Positions 47,046-58,588 of a stretch of 64,000 nt of DNA are shown one piece after another. Each line of letters begins with the position of its first letter. Positions within the stretch are counted from its first letter, which is position 1. Location of the stretch: NCBI RefSeq assembly GCF_019649055.1, contig NW_026570237.1, positions 1,488,001 to 1,552,000 of the forward strand. The letters run 5' to 3'. The translations under genes and the position numbers were made by a program. Below the pieces are notes generated by a model, which did not search any database, had not been told where the DNA came from, and saw only the letters and a program-made list of their open reading frames with translations. Source of the DNA: Paramacrobiotus metropolitanus (Eukaryota > Tardigrada > Eutardigrada > Parachela > Macrobiotidae).

Positions 47046-49724
47046 TCATGCATCCGGCACGTGCTTAGGTTTTTTAATCCGATTTCCGACAGGACCGATT
47101 CTAGCCACAAGGCAAAGGGTGCCATACAGGTAGCTTAGGGAGGCCGAATTCCCATAGGTAACGTACTCAGTTTTCACTTCATTGTACTTGGTCGATTCGG
47201 TGATCCAGTGAATGTCGACCGAGCATTTGACCATCTTTCCCTTCTCATAATCCCAACATCGACGCGGTGTGCCATCTGGATATGAAAGAATCAAGCGCCC
47301 GTACTCCTGCGCCAGTCGATCACCCTGCGATTTCGACTGAAACAAGTCCGACATCTCAACAACATGGTCGGTTAAAACTGTCACTAAGTCTGGATCATAA
47401 CGATATTTTTTCGAGTCGCCCTCTCCGGCATCTTCACCGGTCTTCTCGCTCCCATCGGAATGCCCATCGTCAATGCTGTTGTTGCTTGTAATGTCCTTTG
47501 AATGTTTTATTTCCTCGTTCTCACACCCTTCCGACTTTAACGTTGTTCCCGTTGATACTGGCTTTTGAGTGCTTTATATCACCGTTCTTACTCCCATCGG
47601 CATCACCATCGTCAACACTGTTCTTGCTCGTAACGTCCTTCAAATAGTTTTTGTACTCGTCTGCACTCTCATCGTATTCGACACTGTTCTCGTTGATACC
47701 GTCTTTTGATTGCTTTGTATCTCCGTTCTTATTCCCAATCAAATCGGAATTCCTATCGGCTTTAACGTTGTTCCCGTTGATACTGTCTTTTGAGCGCTTT
47801 ATATCTCCGTTCTCAATCCTAATGGAATTCCGATCGTCTTCAACGCTGTCGTTGCTTGTAATGTCCTTTGAATATTTTTTGTCCTCGTCCTCACTCCCAT
47901 CGGAATCCCCATCGTCTTCAACACTGTTCTCGTTGACACTGTCTCCTGAGTGCTTCGTATCTTCGTTCTCACTCTCATCGGAATCCCCAGCGTCTTCAGC
48001 ACTGTACTCGTTAATACTATCTCCTGCATGCTTTGTATTTTCATTCTCACTCTCATCGGAATCCCCAGCGCCTTCAGCAGTGTTTTCGCTCCCATCGGAA
48101 TCCCCATCGTCTTCAGCGCTGCTCTCAGTCCAGTCAAAATCCTCAGATGTTTCTTCGTCGTCGGATTTCCCGTCAACGTTGGTCGACATTTCCGGCTTGA
48201 AGAAGTGACCTCCAGCCATTTCCGGGCGCTCGTCGCCGGAGTAGCCGTAAGCCTCGGTCAGCATTTTGGGCTTGATGGGGAGCGACAGCTCTTGACAGAC
48301 TTTGCTTACCAGCGCATCGCTGCCCTTAAGACACTCCATTACAGTGCGCAGGTCAGTTTCGGCATTAACCGGGTACTTGTGCTGCAGACCAAAGCCGACC
48401 AGTCCTCCTTTCGGTAAAAATGTTGGATCAGCTAACAACTGTTCCAGTCCGGCTTTGAAGGTGTGTTCACGGTTGGCGACAACGTTAGTAATCATTGCTT
48501 CCGGAGGAGAAACGGGAGATTCGCCAAAGTACAAGTTGTACGTCCACGTCACGCGATACCCGGACTGCACGACTGCCACTTCATGTTCCACATCGCTGAA
48601 GAAGGCGACGTACCCGATCGCCGGCTCAGTAACCGCAGCCAATTCCTTGGCCGAGTCGAACGTCCACTCTTTTCCGCCGTGACGCAAGATCAGCTCTCCG
48701 CCCGTGTGCTTCGTAGGGAACACGATCACCAGCGATCCAAACATGTCAGCGCCTCGTGGAGTGTCTTTGTGCGCTTTAAAAAAGCCCCCGGTTCCTAAAA
48801 CAATAACTTCGTTTAAAGGTCATCTCAGGTTTAATTAACTAACTCATTTAATAATATTAAATTTAAATTTATAAAAGTGAATGAATAATTGTAGTATGAG
48901 TACGGTGTTTAACGCTCGCACTAAGTCATATATTTTAGCGCGTCAGAAATGCGTGTCCCGCTGTAAATACAAGGTACTTATGGTTAGAGTAGATATTACA
49001 CATCCAGTTTTGTCGTATTAAAGGAAATAATTACTAGAAACCATGCATACGAGTACTAACGTTTTTCTATGAGTCGTATTGCTATCTAGTATCTGGACCA
49101 TAATCTGGTATAATTCAATTACCCGGTGTTCCAAAATAAATGTAAGTAATTTAATAACAGTCTTAGCTAACCGTAGCCCACAGCACAGCGTATCCGTAAT
49201 TAATCGTTGTAATGTACTTTTGATCCAACTCCGCTTACCGTACACATTCAGCTTGTAAAGTTCCCACTCAACAGGTCTGCTATCGTCGGTGCGAGCCAGC
49301 AAATCATTCGTGACACGTGTCAAAATTCCCGGCGCTCCAAGTCGAATTTGCTGGCGAATTCTTCGACGTCCATTTTGCCGGCCTTGCGGTAAGTCTCATC
49401 GTAGACATCTTGCTGGTTGATGCCAAAGGTGGCCGCAGTGCAGGCACGCGCCAGATGCTCCAGCTCAGCGTCGGATGCAGTGTGCAGATACAGTTGCCTG
49501 AATGACACACCAGCGCAAATCAAAGGTCAGTGGACTTCCCATGCAAACGCCTCAATCTGCTGTGTCGTTTCTTACCGTGCAGATGGTGCAGCATCGCCTT
49601 CGGAGCTGTAGAACAGCCTGAAATCTTTGACTGGGATGGGGCAAACGCCGTACGTAACGGGATCGCCGTCCAGAAGGCAGGTTCTCATAGAGCTGATGGT
49701 CTGCTTGGAAGTTGAGGCTTGCAT
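47046..49724 (-). pseudogene. 2OG-Fe(II) oxygenase, array copy 2, probably decayed
   Basis: The exon layout matches its neighbours: 49724-49576, 49497-49239 and 48794-47046. Exon 2 is 259 nt where copies 1, 3 and 5 have 260. One base is missing near 49,333-49,336 (text GAGCGCCGGGAATT against GAGCGCTCGGGAATT), which shifts the frame. A second frame change lies in the repeat part near 47,521-47,530. The catalytic core in exon 3 is otherwise intact (GGFFKAHKDTPRGADMFGS, FFSDVEHEVAVVQSGYRV). The acidic insert is expanded into many 20-25-residue units of the form EDDGDSDGSEDED plus K(H/Y)SKDI/SIN. Either a young pseudogene, or two sequence errors in a repetitive copy. Confidence 0.7.
47480..48170 (-). 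repeat. Expanded acidic tandem repeats in array copy 2
   Basis: Degenerate units of about 60-75 bp encode Asp/Ser/Glu/Asn-rich peptides (DGDSDGSE, NTKHAGDSINE, NSVEDD and similar). The other array copies have only a short acidic insert at this place, so the expansion is specific to copy 2. Confidence 0.8.
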
Positions 49725-50481
49725 GTTGGCTCTGCTTGCTCACTGGTCGCAGCCGATGTAACCGAAGGAACCGACGTGTAAAATGGATCACAAAATTATT
49801 CGGAACTATGGTACAACTACAAATCAAGCGAAATCTTGCAAATCAAGCACTCAAAACGGTTTCAAGTACAACAGTACAAGTACATCTGACTTGCGGATGG
49901 TGAAATCTTCCGATCAGAGTGCACAATCTCTGATTCAATCACTAAACCAGCCAAAGTGGCTAAAGCTGACTGAACGCGCCAATCGGAAACACGAAGTATA
50001 GCCGTTTAATAAAGCTTTCCGCGAAACATGCAGTGTCTACTTATCTGTATTAAAGCCGACTTCCAGGGAGTGTAGTGTAATAAGTGTACTGCGCTAAATT
50101 CACAGAGGCTGTAAACCCAACACTCAACAGGTAAATAAACATTGTTGGATGCAAGTTTTTATTACAGTAATGCCGACGTGGAACTACCATAAACTACTGT
50201 TTATTTTATTTTTGCCGTGTTCAGCCTATATTCACGCTAAGAAAAAAGATAAAAAAACTCATTCAAAAGAAAAGAATTCACGCCTAGAAAAAAGGTAAAA
50301 AACTCGATCACAGGAAAACAATGTCAGTTGTTCAGAGGAGCGTTCCGAGGAGCGAGATATTCGGTTCATGTGAAGAACAAGTGCAAAACAAGCGGAGTGA
50401 TAAAGGATATAAAAAAGGAGTAAACGAAATTAATCAAAACACACCTGTTAATTACCGTGGAACAAAGGTTTTATCCAGTCT
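49725..50481. other. Intergenic between array copies 2 and 3
   Basis: Carries the conserved upstream blocks of copy 2 at about 49,898-49,945 and 50,001-50,035. No gene is seen. Confidence 0.5.
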
Positions 50482-52200
50482 TCACTCATCCGGAACGGCT
50501 TTACTTTTATTAATACGCTTTCCGGCAGGACCGATGTTGGCAGCAAAGCAAACAGTACCATACAGGTAACCAACAGTGTAAAAATCCCTATATCCGCGGA
50601 ATTTGATATTCACTTTGTTGTATGCGATGTATGTGGTTTTCACTTTGTTGTACAATGTCGATTTGGTAATCCACCGAATGTCGATGGAGCACTTGACTCT
50701 CTTCTTCTTTCCAGCGTCCCAACGTTTAACCGCTGTGCCATCTGGATAGGGAAGAATCAAGGCCCCTTCTTCCTTCTTCAACACGCGGACACCATTTCTC
50801 AACGCATCACCGTACTTCGAAAGGTCAACCACATGGTCAGTCAGCACGGCCAAAAAGTCCGGATCGTCAGCATAATTTTTTCTCGAGTAATCGTCTTCGT
50901 GGTAGTAGTCGCCGACGTAGTACCCGCCTTTCTGGGTCATCATTTTCGGCTGGATGGGTAACGATAACTGCTCGCCGACTTTCTTAACAAGCGCATCGCT
51001 GCCCTCCAGACGTTCCATTAAAGTGCGCAGATCAGTGTTGGCATTAACCGGGTATTCGTGCTGCAGACCAAAGCCGATCCAGCCGCCTTTCGGCAAAAAT
51101 TTCGGATCAGCTAGCAACTTCGCCAGTCTGGTTCTGAAGGCATTTTCACGGTTGATGTCAAGGTTGTTCAGTGCTTTCGATGGAGAAGGAGTTCCGCCAA
51201 AGTAAAGGTTAAAAGTCAGTGTCACACGATACCCGGACTGCACGACGGTCACTTCGTGCTCTACATCGCTGAAGAAGGCGATGTATCCGATCGACGGCTC
51301 TGTAGCAGCAGCTAACTCTTTAGCCGAATCGAACGTCCACTCTTTTCCGCCGTGACGCAGCTTCAATTCTCCGCCGGTATGTTTCGTAGGGAAGACGACC
51401 ACAAGCGATCCGAACATGTAAGCGCCTCGTGGAGTGTCTTTGTGCGCTTTGAAGAAACCTCCGCTGCCTAAATAAGTAAAAATAATTCTGCCATTGCTGT
51501 ATTTAAACGCATTTTACAATATTATTGCTTTACATAACGAGCATAGTTCTTCAGCTATACAGCACCTGTATTTATCAGTAGTAGCTTATTACAGCTGAAT
51601 TTGTGTTCGGTACTCCATTTTTCAAAAAAAAATCGCATAAGCTATCAGAAATTCAGAAGCCGCAGTCCCAAGCGAATTACACAACGACATCTACAATTTG
51701 ACTACAAACACCATACCGCTTACCGTAAACATTCAGTTTGTGAAGTTCCCAGTCGACAGGCCTTCCATAGTTGGTGTGATCCAGCAAACCATCCTTGATA
51801 TGCGTCAAAATTCCCGAGCGCTCCAAGTCGAATTTGCTGGCGAATTCTTCGACGTCCATTTTGCCGGCCTTGCGGTAAGTCTCATCGTAGACATCTTGCT
51901 GGTTGATCCCAAAGGTGGCCGCTGTGCAGGCACGCGCCAGATGCTCCAATTCAGCATCGGATGCAGTGCGCAGATGCAGCTGTCTGATACCGGACACCAG
52001 CAAAAACGTCAATGAACTTTCCCTTCGAAGGCTGAACCTGTTGCATGCATCGTCATTTCTTACCGTGCAGTGTCGCCTTTGCCGTAGAACAACCCGAAAT
52101 CTTGTGCTGGGACGGTGCAGACACCGAAAGCAACGGGATCGCGATCCACAAGGCAGGTCCGCACAGACTGGATGGTCTCTTTCCAGATTGCGGAAGCCAT
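50482..52200 (-). CDS. 2OG-Fe(II) oxygenase, array copy 3
   Basis: Exons 52200-52064, 51983-51724 and 51467-50482 give 460 residues in phase. It starts MASAIWKETIQSVRTCLVD. The ligand motifs are GSGGFFKAHKDTPRG, FFSDVEHEVTVVQSGYRVTL and the conserved C-terminal IDIRWITKS. The acidic insert between the halves is short and ends in a Tyr/Asp-rich piece (YYVGDYYHEDDYSRK), unlike the other copies. Splice phases (2, then 1) are identical to all array members. Confidence 0.8.
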
Positions 52201-53241
52201 GTTGCTGCTCGCTGTTCTTGAAAGTTCTCGTACCACACCCGACGTAGCAGGAACACTCTCTCAGTAACGATGCTGATAGCAAATCATGCGGAGCAATTCA
52301 AGGACATAAATTCACTTAATCAAGCAAGGAAAACGGTTTCTTGTGCGGTTTTACACTGACGTGCGAATTGATATTGGCGGGCGAGAATAAAATGTAAAAT
52401 CTGCATATCGGAGTGCGAATCACTGATACGATCGTAAAGTCGGTAGGCGGATCGGGAAGCATTGCATGCACTGCTTGTACAGATATTAATCGTAAATTAC
52501 AACCAGTAAAGAGCGGTACGCATTGATTACAGATCCTTTCTCATTTCTGTCTGTCTAATTTGTTATTGAAGTCACAATGAAGTGGTAAATATCTACATTT
52601 GTTGTACTTTGCATATTCGTACTTCAATATACTTCTATAGATATTACTCAGAAATATTCGAAGTAGAACATGTTGTCCGAAACAATTTTTGCTAAAAATT
52701 TGAACAAATATTGTACTCTTATAAACTACACTCGTACATAAAGTCTGTTATACAAATATAGATTACAGTAATATTTATTTGGCATGTTCATACGTCTTTT
52801 AAACGCGGAGGTCCAAGAATACTTACTGTACCTTAGCACTGTAATGCGTAACATTAAAGATCTATCAGTCAAATCTTCCCAAACGGACGTATTAAAGTAC
52901 TGTATTTTAATTTAACACATGTCGTTCATAATAAAATGTTTAGCAGCCGATCCCACGGAGTGATGACTCTACGGTACAGCGTACAGAAGACGATAGAATA
53001 TTATAAACAGTGAACAAATATTCACGCATAGAAAAATACTCTCTGAAAGGACCAGATTATTTTCGATTCACAGGGCGTACACTCGCAGTTATCACAAACA
53101 GAAGCACAGGAATAGTGGACATTTTAGTGGTCAGCTTACTCAGCTGCACATGAATGTATTAAAGCTGAATTTCGGACATTTTCCATATGAAGCCATCAAA
53201 CCAGATGTTAATTAGTGTAAAACGGAAGCTCCATTCAGTCT
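52201..53241. other. Intergenic between array copies 3 and 4
   Basis: Contains the conserved upstream module of copy 3 (about 52,390-52,429, ATCTGCATATCGGAGTGCGA). The rest is AT-rich with no gene seen. Confidence 0.5.
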
Positions 53242-54972
53242 TCAAGCACCTCCTGAATGTTGGTCTTTAATACGCTTTCCGGGAGGACCGATTTTAGCAA
53301 CAAAGCACACGGTGCCATACAAGTAATTAAGAGAGTGCTCATTCCCATATGCGATGTATGGGGTCTTCACTTCATTGTACAACGTCGGTTCGGTAATCCA
53401 TCGGATGTTGACCGAGTATCTGACTTTCTTATCCTTCCCAAAGTCATAACGCTGACGATGTCTGCCACTTGGGCGTAGTGGAAGAATCAAGGCCCCTTCT
53501 GCATTCCTCAATTCACGACCAGTATTTTCCACCGAAAAAGGCCAATCCGACAAATCCACAACATGGTCAGTTAACACTTCCAGGTAGTATGGATTGTCTT
53601 TTACCGACTCGCCCTGCCCATTATCCTCAACTGCATCCTCACTCTCGTCGGAAATCTCCCGCAGTCCAATGATTCCATCCTCTTCATCGTAAGTGTCGTA
53701 GTCGTCTGCATGGGTCAACATTTTCGGCTGAATGGGCAACGACAGTTGCTCGCAGACTTTCTTGACAAGCGCATCACTGCCCTTTAGGCAATGCATTAGA
53801 GTGCTCAGCTTAGTCTCGGCGCTGACCGGGTATTCGTGCTGCAAACCAAAGCCGATCCGACCGCCTTTCGGTAAAAATGCCGGATCAGCTAATAACTGTT
53901 CCAGTCCGGTTTTGAAGGTATTTTCACGGTTGACGTCCAGGTTGATCAACGATTCCGAAGGAGCATGAGATTCACGGAAATACAGGTTGTAGGTCAGCGT
54001 GACGCGATACCCGGACTGCACGACGGCCACTTCGTGCTCCACATCGCTGAAGAAGGCGATGTATCCGATCGACGGCTCTGTAACAGCAGCCAACTCCTTG
54101 GCCGAATCGAATGTCCACTTTTTTCCGCCGTGACGCAGCTTTAGTTCTCCGCCGGTATGTTTCGTCGGGAACACAATCACCAACGATCCGAACATGTTGG
54201 CGCTCCGAGGGGTGTCTTTATGTGCTTTGAAAAAGCCACCGGTGGCTAAAAGAAATATTTTTGCCGGAAACTGTATTCCACAATAGCGTAGCTTTACAGA
54301 TACAGTATGCTGTCACTGCAGTTATTTGTATACTCGTACCTGTTTAACTATTAACTGCACCTATCAGCAGTAGCATTCTGCCGCTGAATTCAGTTTTTCT
54401 GCTACAAATTTTTTAAATAATTTGTCATAGACTATCACAACAAGAAATCACCCGAATTACTCAGCGACATATACAAACAATCCTTCTACTGCTTACCATA
54501 GAAATTCAGCTTGTAAAGTTCACACTCCAGATGCCTGTCAGATTTGATGCGATCCTCATCCAGCAAATCATTCTTGATACGCGTCAAAATTCCCGAGCGC
54601 TCCAAGTCGAATTTACTGGCGAATTCTTCGACGTCCATTTTGCCAGCCTTGCGGTAAGTCTCATCGTAGACATCCTGCTGGTTGATCCCAAAGGTGGCCG
54701 CAGTGCAGGCACGCGCCAGATGCTCCAGCTCAGCGTCGGATGCAGTGTGCAGATACAGTTGCCTGGAACAAGACGCCAGCACAAGATTAATGCACTTCAC
54801 CAATTAAAGGATCCACTTGTTGCATCTATCCTTACCGTGCAGCATCGCCTTTGCCGTAAAACAGTCCGAGGTTTTGTTCTGGGATGGGGCAGACGCCGAA
54901 AGTAACGGGATCGCGACCCAGAAGACAAGTGCGGAGAGACTTGATGATCCGTTCCCGAACTGCGGAAGCCAT
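53242..54972 (-). CDS. 2OG-Fe(II) oxygenase, array copy 4
   Basis: Exons 54972-54836, 54762-54497 and 54245-53242 give 468 residues in phase. It starts MASAVRERIIKSLRTCLLG. Exon 3 begins ATGGFFKAHKDTPRSANMFG and keeps FFSDVEHEV and GYRVTLTYNLYF. Exon 2 is six bases longer than in its sisters, adding two codons near NDLLDEDRIKSDRHLE. The acidic insert is moderate (ESEDAVEDNGQGESVKDN). The ligand set is complete, so it is probably active; the substrate is unknown. Confidence 0.8.
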
Positions 54973-55711
54973 GTTGGCCCTTCGCGTACTACAACGGTCC
55001 GCGACAAACAAGCTCCCAATATAACGATGTCGACAGCAAATTTTTCGGATCAGTTTATTGAATTGATGGTTGTTGTTGTAAGTACTGTCCGAGTTGCAAT
55101 TAAAATGTGAAGTCGAAATGCCTGATCGAAGACTCGGGAGTACGAATGACTGATAAAGATCACACAGAGCCAAGCAAACTTTAAAGCCGAAAGGGGCAGG
55201 CAGAAAGTCGGAAGTTCGGAACATGTACAATTGTACGTACGGACAAGCAGTTATCAGTACATACTGCATACTTTTGATACGAGTATATAGAATCTGATAC
55301 AAAACATCATGCAGATCTACTCTACGAGTAGAGCCCGAGCTGGCTCAAGAACAATACGATACACCATACATGTACTTACTGATGTACAGTTTAATACTTC
55401 CATATTAATAAATATATAATTATTAATAATTCTTGGCCGGCTTCCAAAGCTTGCACGATAGTAGTGACGATACGTAGTAAACAAATACAGTGTAATAATT
55501 ATAAATAATTATTAGCGCGCTATTACTCGTGCGGCAGTCTTCTACTCGTAGTAGTGCGGTATTTGGCAATACTAAAGTGTAAAGCCTCGTATAAAAATGC
55601 AGTTAAATATGGTTATGAGTCAGTAATAATTTTGGAAACGTGAATAATAACGTTCAAGACTTGAAGTACTATAAAGACGTAGCGATGCGATACGGTACGT
55701 AACTATGTGCA
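54973..55711. other. Intergenic between array copy 4 and the hAT-like element
   Basis: Contains a diverged copy of the shared upstream module near 55,097-55,150. AT-rich beyond that, with no gene seen. Confidence 0.45.
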
Positions 55712-55719
55712 GCACTAAT
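55712..55719. repeat. Target-site duplication, left copy
   Basis: GCACTAAT directly abuts the left inverted repeat; the identical 8 bp stand at 58150-58157. Confidence 0.9.
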
Positions 55720-58149
55720 GGCCAGGTGCTTATGGCGGGCACCCGCCTTGGCGGGTGCGATGAGGTGGGTCTTAACCATCAGGCGGGCATTGCAGAAATG
55801 CATTTGCACAGCGCACTTTCCCACTAGAGCGCATCCTTGCCGCCAGTGCAAGTCATACACACTATATTTGCTCAAGCTGCTGCACGCTTTATAACTTTGA
55901 GACCTTCAAAATCACCCCTTGTAACATTGTTTACAAAAAAACGCAGACCTTTCTAAATCGTTTTGTTGGGCAACTTGGTTGTAATTTGAAAAAATGCGTA
56001 ATGCAAGATGCAGGTCATGTCCCCAGTGATTGCTACCTTGGTAAACCACTTATTTTAATGGCTTCAAGAGACTCACTTAAGTTGCCAGAGAATTTTTATG
56101 CCTCTAATTTCAGAAAACCTATTTCTTTTACACGATTGTTACGGTAAAAGGCATAGTCGCAAAATATTTAAATACATATAGTTTGCCTACATAAGTTACC
56201 AGCCGTGTGTGAAAGCGATTAAATCTATGACATTAAGACAAGCAGTACAAAACTACTAAATAAATTCAAAGCCCGCATTTAAAAAAGAAAGCAACTTCAG
56301 GTGACTTGACCGACTATTGTTTGCAGCGACGTCCTTTTAATTTTGCCTTCTAATATAGTTGTCCACAGTGCTGTCAATTTTCAGCATTTACGCACTGATG
56401 AAAATCATTATTACCATATAGCAAACCATAACATGCTCAAATGTTTGCAGTTTTGCCTTGTAATTTAGTGTCTAACGTTGAGCCCACTAAGGACCAAATT
56501 TTAATTTATTGTAAGTCCCAATAATATGCAAAATGAAAAAACAAGCAAATGACGTAGTTTTTGTAGCATATAATTTTAGCATGTTTTTAACATGCAGCAT
56601 TCATCGCTAAAGAACAACAAAACTATTGTACCGGTATTTGGTTAAAAAAAGAAGCGATAAAAGCAACAATTAAAAAATGGCAACAGTTTTCGATGAAGCC
56701 AAAGAAAGAAGTACTTTGACTCACAAAGAGTATCTTACTTCAGCTTAAAGGTAGTCTCACCGTTGAAAATTACATATGCGGAAGAAAATAAGTCGCAGCT
56801 TCTATTGACACAGAAAAGGGAAGGCTTGTAGTATACCGCAATAAAATAGGCTGCAACCTAAATTCAAGAGAATGTTTTGGAAAACAATAAAATAGCAACT
56901 TAGGCTACAGCCTAAATCATTAATTGTGTCTTGATATGAAGGAATGCATACCAAATAATTCTTTCTTATTTCGCTTGTACTCTGAGATGGAATCAGTTGG
57001 GAGAAAGGTTTTGTGAATGAAGTGAACGGAAGTCAAAAAACTTAGGCTGTAGCCTCAGTTAATAAAAAAAATTGGAAAGTTACAGCGACAAATCGCGCTC
57101 TACTCAGCTCATCTAATTCATACAGATGGAACCTTCTTTTATTTGTGCTTCGAAACCATTGTGGGTGTAAACCGAGTTGTATGGGGACTATTGGGTATCG
57201 CAAAAACTACATATTATATATAAACTGTTAATAGATCGATTTGCGTTTTTGGTTTGCATATCACTGACTGTTCGATTGATTGTCTTGCAGATTTTTACGG
57301 CATAATTAGAAGACCTCTTGAAGTTTTCCTATTAGCAATAGAAAACTAAGATTATTAGAGAAATAACTTCTTACCCTTCCGGCATTACGATATTGACGAG
57401 ATTCGGAGAAAATACGGTCAATAGTTTTTTGAGCATTTAAATGCATTATGCTTTGTAAATTGTTGACATCTATAATATCGTTCTGTACCGACTGTACGTA
57501 TTGCGGCTAATTTACGGTACCTACTGTTATGTTATGTTTAAATGTGGTCACTTTTCTAATCTGCGTGACTTACTATTTTTAATTTACCGTTAATTTCTCA
57601 CAAAAGTTCTTTGATTTTGTTAGGTGCTTTGGAGTAGAAACCATTAACGGCTGCTTCGAAAAATTAGGATGCTGTCAGGATATGGTGTCTTTTGTGTTTC
57701 AGATTTTTAAATAAGGTTTAAAAAAGTTAAACACAAAAGACACCATAAAAGTTAAAGTGTAAAGCGGTAAAGGTTTAAAAAAGTTAAAGTGTAAAGCGAT
57801 CTATGTCAAATAGCTTTACATTATTTTCGGCTTTTAATCGGTCTTCTGCGTGAACGTAAAACGTGTATGAACCTGCTCCCTAGATGTATGAATGTCAAGA
57901 AATGTGTAAACGTTCGTTTTTATGACTTAAAAATTGAAAAAACTGTTCAGCCACGAAAAACAAAAAGTCGAATACACAAAGCTGTTTAAATCGAAAGACT
58001 CGTGACACAGTAGAAGTGCACTAGCGATTAGGCAAGTGCAGCGCAACTGATGCCTCTGTGCAGTGTGCAATTCGTCTGTGCCCGCCACTGATATTGATGC
58101 CCGCCTTATCGCACCCGCCAAGGCGGGGGCCCGCCATAAGCACCTGGCC
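55720..58149. mobile_element. Non-autonomous hAT-like DNA transposon, 2.43 kb
   Basis: The ends are inverted repeats of about 50 bp starting GGCCAGGTGCTTATGGCGGG, with only a few mismatches between them. They are flanked by the 8-bp direct repeat GCACTAAT at 55712-55719 and 58150-58157. An 8-bp target duplication fits hAT (also P or Merlin) elements; the terminal sequence alone does not settle the family. The interior is AT-rich, with no open frame that could be a transposase, so it depends on a partner element. Each end holds a GC-rich internal palindrome (GCACCCGCC, TT or AA, GGCGGGTGC), and GGCGGGC/GCCCGCC words recur in the subterminal 100 bp. The intact duplication and well-matched ends suggest a fairly recent insertion into the oxygenase array. 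Confidence 0.85.
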
Positions 58150-58157
58150 GCACTAAT
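58150..58157. repeat. Target-site duplication, right copy
   Basis: GCACTAAT directly abuts the right inverted repeat and matches the left copy exactly. Confidence 0.9.
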
Positions 58158-58588
58158 TTAAGTTACTCGTATTTGCAACACTCAAATCTACGCGGTCGAC
58201 ATAAGCATTTGAATGGTAATGTTCAGCCAAATTCTAGCAGATAATCAAGAATAATTAATAACTCTACAGCACAGGCTGTATCGCACAGTCTGCAGTCGCC
58301 GACAAAATAATCTACCGACAAAAAAAATAAAAAAGACAAACCAATAATATTTATCCAGAAAAAAGATAAAAAGAACTTTCTGAACGAAAAATACTGGTCA
58401 TCACATGAGCAAACACTCGCAGTTAATGCATAGAAAACGTACAGAAGAGTTTGATGGTAAACTGCATGTATAAATGTATCAATACTGGTGCACTTCGGAA
58501 AATTTTCGTGCGAAACAATCATCAGAACTTGTTAATTACTGTAGAACAGAGGCTTCATATATACAGTCTTCACGCATCCGGAACATGC
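58158..58588. other. 3' flank of array copy 5
   Basis: AT-rich sequence between the transposon and the copy 5 stop codon. No gene is seen. Confidence 0.5.
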
